A stretch of DNA of 64,000 nucleotides, taken from positions 62,001 to 126,000 of the forward strand of contig JBCBJV010000004.1 of the NCBI GenBank assembly GCA_038522945.1. The letters run 5' to 3'. Made by a program: the position numbers and the translations under genes. The DNA comes from MED-G105 sp038522945 (GTDB taxonomy: Bacteria > Pseudomonadota > Alphaproteobacteria > Caulobacterales > Parvularculaceae). The notes below the pieces were generated by a model that was not told where the DNA came from, did not search any database, and saw only the letters and a program-made list of their open reading frames with translations. Positions 52,861 through 60,200 of this stretch are shown piece by piece (within the stretch, counting starts at the first letter, position 1; every line of letters begins with the position of its first letter).

Positions 52861-52878
52861 GATGCCCGACCGGGCATC
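52861..52878. promoter_or_regulatory. Perfect 8+2+8 inverted repeat between divergent genes
   Basis: GATGCCCG-AC-CGGGCATC lies in the 241-bp region between the PuuB-like gene (leftward) and the TraB/GumN gene (rightward). No T run follows, so it is more likely a protein-binding site or RNA hairpin than a terminator. Nothing else is evident in that gap. Confidence 0.45.
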
Positions 52879-53014
52879 GATAAGCAATCCAAGCTTTTAT
52901 GCGGCAAAGACATCCAGATTGACGCGTCATTGAAAAGCCGTGATGTTCACGTATGTATCCGAACCACGGTTTCCGACTGAGTAGTATGACGATATTTCGA
53001 GAGCTATGTGAATT

Positions 53015-54019
53015 ATGAATTTCTTTCGGACTGAAACTTCTTGGGTCAATTTGATTTGTGTCGTTTTAATTTTGACTGTCTCCGCGGCACACGCCAAGGG
53101 CCAGGACTCGATTGAGGACCTTCTTGAAGCAGCAATGCAGTCTTCCGATTCCGATGAACGAGATGACGAAAGTGAAGAGAGCGTCGATGGGGCGACGCTG
53201 CATTCGGCGTCACCACCATTGTGGAAGATCACTGACAAAGGCAAGAGTGCGGTATACCTGATCGCAGGACTTCATTTTCTTCCAACCACAGACGAGTGGC
53301 AAACACCCGTGATAAATAAGGCGTTGGTGGCCGCAGATACTGTCTGGTTTGAAGCCGAAACAGGAACACCTGAAGCGAACGCAGCAGTCGAACGCGCCCT
53401 TCTGGAAAACGGCGACAATCCGGAAGGCACGACACTCTCTTCATTGCTCGGCCCCTCAAACGAACTGCTTCTGCCCGTAATCGCTCATAAGATCGATGCG
53501 CCGGTAGCTGCCCTTGAGACGATGCGCCCTTGGCGCGCGCACATGACCATCGGTATGCTGATGACGCAACAGGCGGGGTTTGATCCGTCAAAAGGCGCGG
53601 CAAGAACTCTGCTGGAAGAAAGTCAAGAGCGCGGCCAGAAAATCGCGTATCTGGAAACCCCTGCCGACCAACTCAGCATGCTAACGGACATGCCCTTGAA
53701 AACAGAGGTTTCCCTCCTGAGGGCGAGCCTTAGGACATTCGATCAACAAAAGGCTGATCTGCCGGCGTTGCTGGGCGCGTGGCAACAAGGCGACACGTCT
53801 ACCATTGATCGGATATTGAATGAACCCATGCGCGGGCAAGCACCGCTCGCCTATGACCATCTTGTAGTTGACCAGAACCAGAAATGGGCCTCAAAAATTG
53901 AGGTGTTACTTGAGGGGTCTGACAGCGCAGCGATGGTCATCAGTGCACGTCATCTAGTTGGACCAGACTCAATTCCGGCGATGCTGGAAGAAGAGGGATA
54001 CACTGTCGAGCGCCAGTAG
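53015..54019 (+). CDS. TraB/GumN family protein, secreted
   Basis: 334 residues with a signal peptide (cleavage after AHA). A short acidic linker (SSDSDERDDESEESVDG) precedes the TraB/GumN domain: YLIAGLHFLP near residue 90 carries the conserved G-x-x-H, ETPADQLSMLTDMP the middle motif, and SARHLVGPDSIPAMLEEEGY the second conserved histidine. The family has putative metal-dependent hydrolase activity (Tiki-like) but bacterial substrates are mostly unknown. Probably monocistronic. Confidence 0.88.
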   Translation: MNFFRTETSWVNLICVVLILTVSAAHAKGQDSIEDLLEAAMQSSDSDERDDESEESVDGATLHSASPPLWKITDKGKSAVYLIAGLHFLPTTDEWQTPVINKALVAADTVWFEAETGTPEANAAVERALLENGDNPEGTTLSSLLGPSNELLLPVIAHKIDAPVAALETMRPWRAHMTIGMLMTQQAGFDPSKGAARTLLEESQERGQKIAYLETPADQLSMLTDMPLKTEVSLLRASLRTFDQQKADLPALLGAWQQGDTSTIDRILNEPMRGQAPLAYDHLVVDQNQKWASKIEVLLEGSDSAAMVISARHLVGPDSIPAMLEEEGYTVERQ

Positions 54020-54052
54020 CACTCAAACCCAATTCGGCGTCGACGCGGGCGT

Positions 54053-55297
54053 TCAGTTCATTGCTTCACTAGAAAGAGAAGCGCCCAAGGCAACGTCCAA
54101 GGCTTCTGAAAACACGTGACGCTGTGCGTGACTGCCGCCGATCAGGTGCAACAAGGGCATGGCAGTCTTGAAAGCTTTCCCCGCATCCTCTCGATTTCCA
54201 CGCGCAAGGGCAACGATGCCCTTTCCGCACGGAACCACTGCATCGCGCCAATGGACGCGTAGCCCTTCCGGCTGCGTCTCACTATTGCGTTTCATAGAGG
54301 CAAGAAATGCGTCGGTTTCCTCAGCTGCAACGAGACCGACGCTTTCGCCGCGTGCCAATGCAATTAGGTAATGGATGTCGTGGAATGGGAAGATGTGTTC
54401 GCCAACCCGCGCCCTCGCCTGTTCAATAACAGGCTGCCAGCGACCTCCCACATCAACACCGCGAAGATCAAGGCGCCAGAGCAGCGATACAGCGCCAATT
54501 TGTTCCTGCGGAAATTCGGGCCACGCGCCCCATAATCGCTCATCGAAAACTTCGAGGACACGGGAGACATCGCCAAGGCTCAGGTGGAACAACGCCACAT
54601 GCCACCAGTTATGGTCGCGGATGAAGACGCCCTTTTGGTCCCAGGTATGGGAGCACTTGGCCATCCAGTTGGCCCCCTCTCGGGCGCGGCCTTGCGTTTC
54701 CATCACATGTGCCAGCGCATGATGAGCCCATGCGTCATCAAGCGCGATTTCAGTCGCGCGAAACGCTTCATCAGCTGCTCGCTCTAGTTCATGGTTTTGT
54801 TCGTACGCAAACGCCACCATGCCATGGGCATACGGACGGTTTTCATGGGCAACCGATGCGCGCTGGGCAAAGCGCAGCAACGCCTTTTGATCCCCGAGAT
54901 TAAAAGCGTGGTACTGGCCCCATTTGATCGCGCATAGATCAGCCGGCCACCGGACGGTCAACTCATCTAGGGCTTTCAGGGCCAAATCGTAACGTTTCAG
55001 ATGCCAATGATGGGTTGCTTCACAGAACAGCCGCTCGCGCTCACTGACCTTACTCGCCCCGCGGCGCATCCGGTCAAGAAACGGTGCTGCATTCTGCCAT
55101 CCTTCAGCGCCTTCAAACGCTAGATGGAGCGCTGCGGCATGGGCATTGACCAGCGCGCAGTCCGGCGCGGCATCGGCAACGTCAAATAGCGCTCGAAGAT
55201 TTGCCCCATAAGCCAGAAACTCATGGACATACCCATCATAGCCTTTTGCCGTTTCGGCTGTAGCGCCGGCGATCGGTAAATCAGTAAAATCTTTCAT
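54053..55297 (-). CDS. TTC38-like tetratricopeptide protein
   Basis: 414 residues from ATG 55297. All-helical, with TPR-like repeats; segments RYDLALKALDELTVRWPADLCAIKWGQYHAFNLGD near residue 115 and PYAHGMVAFAYEQNHELERAADEAFRATEI near residue 150 and the HALAHVMETQGRAREGANWM block resemble the TTC38 family found in bacteria and vertebrates. The function is unknown; DNWWHV-type aromatic patches recur. The ribosome site is not clear. It converges with the TraB/GumN gene. Confidence 0.8.
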   Translation of the reverse strand: MKDFTDLPIAGATAETAKGYDGYVHEFLAYGANLRALFDVADAAPDCALVNAHAAALHLAFEGAEGWQNAAPFLDRMRRGASKVSERERLFCEATHHWHLKRYDLALKALDELTVRWPADLCAIKWGQYHAFNLGDQKALLRFAQRASVAHENRPYAHGMVAFAYEQNHELERAADEAFRATEIALDDAWAHHALAHVMETQGRAREGANWMAKCSHTWDQKGVFIRDHNWWHVALFHLSLGDVSRVLEVFDERLWGAWPEFPQEQIGAVSLLWRLDLRGVDVGGRWQPVIEQARARVGEHIFPFHDIHYLIALARGESVGLVAAEETDAFLASMKRNSETQPEGLRVHWRDAVVPCGKGIVALARGNREDAGKAFKTAMPLLHLIGGSHAQRHVFSEALDVALGASLSSEAMN

Positions 55298-55413
55298 CAC
55301 ACAAACAGTCTAAGGCGAACCGATCGAAAACAACGAGACAACCATCGCTGACGGACTATCACGAATTAGCGACAGTTTTCTCCGCCATGCAAACCTGCGC
55401 CGCTATGAATAGA

Positions 55414-55443
55414 AAAAACCCCCGTCCGAGGACAGGGGTTTTT
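55414..55443 (-). terminator. Terminator after the Bax-inhibitor-1 gene
   Basis: AAAAACCCC...GTCC pairs with GGAC...GGGGTTTTT, with A and T runs on the ends. It lies about 25 bases past the stop of the minus-strand gene ending at 55466 and could also act in the other direction. Confidence 0.75.
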
Positions 55444-55465
55444 CGATCTTTTTCTAGGTCACGAA

Positions 55466-56191
55466 CTATTCGCGCATAATCCCAAGGATGTTCAGGATAT
55501 GGATGAACAAAGTGACGAACGATCCGTAAAGAGCGAAGGCGCCGAAAATTGCCGAGCGCTCGTTCACCGTTGACCCATCGTCGTAAAGCGACTTGATCAT
55601 CTGAGTTTCATAGGCAGTCACAGCCGAGAAAACCAAAACAACGGCAGATGAGGTGAACAAGCTCATCATCGTGCTTTGGAAGAAAATCACGTTCACAATG
55701 ATCGCGATCAGCAAGCCGACCGACGCCATGAAAAGGAAACTCGCCCAACCGGAGAGGTCACGTTTAGTCGTATAGCCAAAAAGGCTCATCGAGCCGAACA
55801 CTGTCGCGGTGATGAAAAACGCTTTGTAGATTTCAACGGAGGCGCCCGCCATTCGGAAAGAGAATAGCATTGGTGCGATTAACAGACCCCAGAGGGCAGC
55901 ATACGTCCAGAACATGCCATGGGCGGCAACGCGTGAGCCTGAAAAGATGACTTTTGGAGCAAACCAGCCAAGGCCGAGAATGCCGGCGAACAGCACCCAT
56001 TTGAGCGGCGTCGCGGCGATATTCATGACAAGTGCCTGGTTTGAAGCCACCGCCAGCGAGACAACGCCCGTCGCGGCGACTGCAAGTGCCATATAATTGT
56101 ACACGCCGAGCATGTACTGGCGCAGGCCCTCATCAATCGCATACCCACCGGCCTGACTGACCGAGCCGGTATTTCTGCGTAAATCGTTCAT
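55466..56191 (-). CDS. Bax inhibitor-1/YccA family membrane protein
   Basis: 241 residues with seven membrane helices. The C-terminal LYGSFVTLFIHILNILG and the N-terminal QYMLGVYNYMALAVAATGVVSL are typical of the BI-1/YccA family; AVTAYETQMIKSLYDDGS carries the conserved acidic residues of the ion path. Bacterial members act as calcium leak channels or modulate FtsH. GGAG stands before the ATG. Monocistronic. Confidence 0.93.
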   Translation of the reverse strand: MNDLRRNTGSVSQAGGYAIDEGLRQYMLGVYNYMALAVAATGVVSLAVASNQALVMNIAATPLKWVLFAGILGLGWFAPKVIFSGSRVAAHGMFWTYAALWGLLIAPMLFSFRMAGASVEIYKAFFITATVFGSMSLFGYTTKRDLSGWASFLFMASVGLLIAIIVNVIFFQSTMMSLFTSSAVVLVFSAVTAYETQMIKSLYDDGSTVNERSAIFGAFALYGSFVTLFIHILNILGIMRE

Positions 56192-56349
56192 GTGTGTCTC
56201 CAGCCTTTCCAGAGTGGTGAATCAAAGAGGCGGGGCCATGGAACCCCGCGTGACAGGCGTAATATCGGCGCTAACACGGGGAAATTCAAGACTGACCGCC
56301 GGTTCGAAACATCGCGGTTACGCCTAAACAAAGTGCAAAAACTTCTCGG

Positions 56350-57822
56350 TTAAGATTTCACCAGTCGGCTCGCGAAAAAGCCGTCCATGCCGCCATGTTC
56401 GCTCATGTAAAATGGCAGTGTCCGTAAATCCCCGTCTCGATTGATAGCAATCTGCAGACCCGGCAGCTCATCGGGCATAACGGGCGCACGGTGAACATTA
56501 CCGTGGCGAGCAAGCGCCGCACGGATTTGGTGTTCACCCTCTTCGGCTTGAAGGGAACAGACACAATAAATCAGCATTCCACCATCTTTGAGGAGCGAAA
56601 TCGCTTTGTCGATCATGTCCGCTTGAATGCGGGACAAACCGGCCAAGTCATCGGCGGTTTTGGACCAAGGGATATCTGGGTGCCGCCGGATCGTGCCGGT
56701 CGCCGTACAAGGAGCGTCAAGGAGGACTGCATCAGCTTGCACGCCCGGCTCCCAGCTTAACACATCTGCTTTGACCGTTTCAGCGGTAACCGCGACGCGG
56801 GCGAGGTTTTCCTGAAGTCGTTTCAACCGAAAGCCGCCCTGGTCCACAGCGACGACATTCGCACCTTGTGCTGCCAGCTGGAGGGTTTTGCCCCCTGGAG
56901 CTGCGCACAAGTCGAAGACTGTCTTGCCTTCAAGATGACCGAACAAAGTTGCCGGGAGACTGGCCGCAAGGTCCTGTACCCACCAGTCACCTCGGTCATA
57001 CCCGTCAATCGAAGATACGCCTGGGTTTTCAGAGAGCCGCACTGTCACTGGTCCAATCGCGCTGCCGCTCAGCGCTTCGGCAATCTTCGAATGGTCTGCT
57101 TTCGTTTTAACTGTCAGATCGAGCGGCGCCTCCCGCGTGTGCGCCTCGACGATCTTTCGCGTAACCGGTGGCCCGTAAACCTTTTCCCAAGATCGCCAGA
57201 GCCAAGCAGGTGTATCAAGCCGTCCCCGTGTCCCCGCAGGCAGGTCTTCCAGAATCTTCGCCCCACGCGAGGCCATTTTTCGCCCGACCGCGTTGACCAA
57301 CCCCGCATACCCTTGGGTTTCCTGTAGTGCTTTTGCTTGCGCAACGGCGACGGAAACGGCGGCATGGTCTGGGGTCCCTAGGAAAAGAGTCTGCGCCCCG
57401 ACGAGCCGGAGAATATCCATGATCCGGTACGACTTTTCTGGAAGGGGACGGTCGACAAATGCGCCGATTACGTGATCGAGGCTGCCCCGCCGACGCAAGA
57501 CTGCGCTCACCAAGGCGCGGGAAAAACCCCTATCCGGCCCTTCCAGCGCGTCGAATGTTCGGCAACTGTCCAGCGCCTCATCGAGACTGCGTCCCTTTCG
57601 AATTAGATCGAGCAGGTCAAGCGCGGCCCCCCGGGCAGCAAATCCCGGCGGCACAGACGAAGGTTCTTCTTCCTTTTGGTCTCGCGGCCCTTTCGGCCGG
57701 TCGCCACGTCCGGTCGGGCGTGCACCCCCTCCAGGACGCGAGGCACCATCCGGTTTGCGCGGTCGTGCCCGGTCGCCAGTCGACTTGTCTGAAGAGAAGG
57801 ATTTTACGGGAGGTCTGGCCAT
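56350..57822 (-). CDS. rsmB: 16S rRNA (cytosine-5)-methyltransferase RsmB-like
   Basis: 490 residues from ATG 57822. An arginine/glycine-rich basic leader (residues 5-60) precedes a NusB-like RNA-binding domain (AALDLLDLIRKGRSLDEAL) and the SAM methyltransferase domain (DLCAAPGGKTLQLAAQG near residue 300; VLLDAPCTATGTIRRHPD near residue 365 with one catalytic cysteine; LIYCVCSLQAEEGE near 420 with the nucleophile cysteine). It methylates C967 of 16S rRNA in the family standard. The long basic leader is unusual against Escherichia coli RsmB. AGGAA stands before the start. Confidence 0.92.
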   Translation of the reverse strand: MARPPVKSFSSDKSTGDRARPRKPDGASRPGGGARPTGRGDRPKGPRDQKEEEPSSVPPGFAARGAALDLLDLIRKGRSLDEALDSCRTFDALEGPDRGFSRALVSAVLRRRGSLDHVIGAFVDRPLPEKSYRIMDILRLVGAQTLFLGTPDHAAVSVAVAQAKALQETQGYAGLVNAVGRKMASRGAKILEDLPAGTRGRLDTPAWLWRSWEKVYGPPVTRKIVEAHTREAPLDLTVKTKADHSKIAEALSGSAIGPVTVRLSENPGVSSIDGYDRGDWWVQDLAASLPATLFGHLEGKTVFDLCAAPGGKTLQLAAQGANVVAVDQGGFRLKRLQENLARVAVTAETVKADVLSWEPGVQADAVLLDAPCTATGTIRRHPDIPWSKTADDLAGLSRIQADMIDKAISLLKDGGMLIYCVCSLQAEEGEHQIRAALARHGNVHRAPVMPDELPGLQIAINRDGDLRTLPFYMSEHGGMDGFFASRLVKS

Positions 57823-58002
57823 AAGGCCGCGGTTCCTGCCACGGGCGCGGGGAAATGTCACGCATTAGGTACGCTCGCACGAGAAAATACTTCTCTGGCC
57901 GCGACCGTTTTGCGCATAAAGAAAATTCGCGCTATCTTCCAAACAGCGCGGGACGAACCCCCGCAAACTGGTTGGGGATTTTAGTCCAAGGGGATCCATT
58001 CG

Positions 58003-58755
58003 ATGTCGTTTTCTGTCAAGTTTTCATCTTTCCGTCCTGCCACGGCGCTCGCTTCTGCCGCTCTCGTTATGTCGACACAGGCAGGCATTGCACCGGCCAT
58101 GGCGGCCGATTCCAGCATTAAGAACCCATCGCGGATCGTGAAAAACTTTGATCCGAAAAACATCGGACCTGTTCTCAGCGACCTTGGCATCGTCTGGCAG
58201 GAACGCAACACGCCCGACGGCAAGTCCTTTATTGCGGCAAGTGTTGGCGCAAACTTCTCTTTTAGCATCTATCCGGCCGCGTGCCTTGAGGATGGGGGCA
58301 AATCGAACTGCGTGGGCACGCACTATGTCGCTATGTACCGCGGGTCAAAACCGAACCCACAAACGGTGACATCCTTCAATCAGGCATTCCCCTTCACATC
58401 AGCTGGCGTCACGCAAAACGGCAGCGCCTTTATCAGCAGGTATGAAATCGCCGACTATGGTATTCCGCGCGGGAACATCGCCTCGAGCCTTGCCAGCTTT
58501 CTCTATCTTGCGGAAGTTTTTCAAGGAGAGCTGACAACTAGCACCAAAACGGTTGCAGAACAGGGGTACCCTGAAGATATGTCTGCGCGCTATCTGAACG
58601 GCCGTGGAGCGCAAGGCATGGGTGTAGCGACGAACCCGGGGTCAAACCTTGGTGCCATCCATCGCATAGCTTTTGATGAAGCAGTCAATGTGGTGCGTAT
58701 TCTGGAAACCCAGGACGCTGCACCTAAGAACAAAATCACGAATATTAATCAGTAA
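58003..58755 (+). CDS. Secreted YbjN-domain protein
   Basis: 250 residues with a signal peptide (cleavage after AMA). From about residue 55, LGIVWQERNTPDGKSFIAASVG and the SFNQAFPFTSAGVTQNGSAFISRYEIADYGI block match the YbjN (DUF1790) fold. YbjN proteins are putative sensory or chaperone-like regulators; a periplasmic copy has no assigned role. Two cysteines (AACLEDGGKSNC) could form a disulfide. The gene ends before a strong terminator. GGGGATCC precedes the ATG. Confidence 0.8.
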   Translation: MSFSVKFSSFRPATALASAALVMSTQAGIAPAMAADSSIKNPSRIVKNFDPKNIGPVLSDLGIVWQERNTPDGKSFIAASVGANFSFSIYPAACLEDGGKSNCVGTHYVAMYRGSKPNPQTVTSFNQAFPFTSAGVTQNGSAFISRYEIADYGIPRGNIASSLASFLYLAEVFQGELTTSTKTVAEQGYPEDMSARYLNGRGAQGMGVATNPGSNLGAIHRIAFDEAVNVVRILETQDAAPKNKITNINQ

Positions 58756-58778
58756 TCTGACGCTAAATCACTGAACAA

Positions 58779-58804
58779 ACGCCGCCCAGGGGGGCGGCGT
58801 TTTT
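58779..58804. terminator. Terminator between convergent YbjN-like and TadE-like genes
   Basis: ACGCCGCCC and GGGCGGCGT form a nine-pair stem with loop AGGG followed by TTTT. It may serve both converging genes. Confidence 0.8.
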
Positions 58805-58807
58805 GTG

Positions 58808-59365
58808 TTAGGGGCAGGTTGCCCCACAATAGGTGACAGACAACGATCTTCGGGGCCACCTTGTTGCCGTCTTGTTCATCGTGTAGTCGCTGAACACATA
58901 TTTCGAAATTGTGCTTTTATAATTATACGTCAGTTCCCCAACGATTATTGAGGAGGTATCATCAAGTAGGTTGGAGCTGATGGCCCCTGTGTACTCAGTA
59001 TCTTTGGCATACGGAGTGGCACCGCTACTATCGAGGCTCCAATCCACTAGGATCTTATCCTGAACCGCATCATAGACGAGACTTACGATGCGAAAGTCAG
59101 TAATTGGACTACCTGTAGAGATGATATCCTCAACGCCATCAAACAGATCGTCAAGATCATCTTTGCCGATTTCAGTTTCCTGAGCCACAAGATCGGCAAG
59201 CGTATTTACAGCCAAGGAAGCGCGACGGCTTGCTGATAAGGCATCTGATCCTTCAATTACGCCAAAAAATAGCACGATCATGATCGGCGCGATAAAGGCA
59301 AACTCAAGCGCCGCAAGACCGGACCGGTCAGCACCGAACCTTTGCGCAAGAGCGGTGATGGACAT
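58808..59365 (-). CDS. TadE/TadG-like membrane protein (second copy)
   Basis: 185 residues from ATG 59365; a TTG 12 codons upstream is an alternative start. ADRSGLAALEFAFIAPIMIVLFFGVIEGSDAL near residues 13-43 is the TadE-like type IV pilin-related N-terminus with a single helix and conserved glutamate. The rest is an extracellular domain with a final CGATCP. It shares direction with and lies 45 bases downstream of another TadE-like gene. The pilus machine genes (cpaA-F, tadA-C) are not in the window. Confidence 0.82.
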   Translation of the reverse strand: MSITALAQRFGADRSGLAALEFAFIAPIMIVLFFGVIEGSDALSASRRASLAVNTLADLVAQETEIGKDDLDDLFDGVEDIISTGSPITDFRIVSLVYDAVQDKILVDWSLDSSGATPYAKDTEYTGAISSNLLDDTSSIIVGELTYNYKSTISKYVFSDYTMNKTATRWPRRSLSVTYCGATCP

Positions 59366-59410
59366 GGGTCTACTTGGCTTGAATCGGGTCACGTGGGTCA
59401 ACTTATCGCT

Positions 59411-59959
59411 TTAAAATGGCTCGTTGCGGAAGATGGAAGTCGAAATCATTTTCCGCCCCTTTCCGTCTGCTGATTTTTCAAGATTTAACCCAACACCTGG
59501 GTTGAAACCGTCATAGATAAAACAAACCCGCACACGGATTATATCCCGATCAGCGCCAGTATCATAAGGGATGTTGGTGATATCGGCCGCCGATGCATCA
59601 GCACATGTTGGGTTCGAAGTATCCGCAGCGAGATCAGAGAAATTGTTAAACCGGGCGACATCGACAGTTAGTCGCGATGAACAGTCACCAACGAATTTCA
59701 CCGTCTTGCAGATTTCATCATAGAACTGCTGCTTAGACCGACCGCCATTGACGGCCTGGCCTGTTCGGATCAATCGAGCGGCCTTCGTATTGGCTGCGTC
59801 CACAGCAGAGGTAACGAAGAAATAGAACCCTGCCTCAAGAATTGAAAAAGTCAGCCCGAAAAATACCGGCGCAATGATGGCAAACTCAACGACGGTTGCC
59901 CCTCGTCGATTGCGCCAGAAACTCCGCGTCAGACCAGTCAACCCAATACGCGTACCCAT
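59411..59959 (-). CDS. TadE-family pilus assembly protein
   Basis: 182 residues from ATG 59959 with GACGAGG five bases upstream. NRRGATVVEFAIIAPVFFGLTFSILEAGFYFF near residues 17-48 is the TadE pseudopilin motif. A disulfide may form from the cysteines in EICKTVKFVGDCSS. It is cotranscribed with the next TadE-like gene. In tad systems TadE/TadF are minor pilins needed for pilus assembly. Confidence 0.88.
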   Translation of the reverse strand: MGTRIGLTGLTRSFWRNRRGATVVEFAIIAPVFFGLTFSILEAGFYFFVTSAVDAANTKAARLIRTGQAVNGGRSKQQFYDEICKTVKFVGDCSSRLTVDVARFNNFSDLAADTSNPTCADASAADITNIPYDTGADRDIIRVRVCFIYDGFNPGVGLNLEKSADGKGRKMISTSIFRNEPF

Positions 59960-60136
59960 AAAACCTCGTCCAAAACCGGGAGATCCAAAGTCACGCTTCT
60001 TCAAGCAGAATACATGCCGTGCCCCCGTCGTTTGAGACAATTTGATGGAAGTTGCTTAACGCCACGTGAGCAGAGAGGGTTAACGCCCCGCCATTTTGAA
60101 ATTATTCAGCACCTCCGCGAGAAGTCCCTAAAAAGG

Positions 60137-60166
60137 AAAACGGCCCCGCCAGATTTGGCGGGGCCG
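60137..60166 (-). terminator. Terminator after the TonB receptor gene
   Basis: CGGCCCCGCCA and TGGCGGGGCCG form a perfect 11-pair stem with loop GATT; on the minus strand TTTT follows. It lies about 35 bases past the stop of the minus-strand gene ending at 60201. Confidence 0.85.
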
Positions 60167-60200
60167 CTTGCATTGAGAGTGTTAAATTAAGTGAAGGCGA

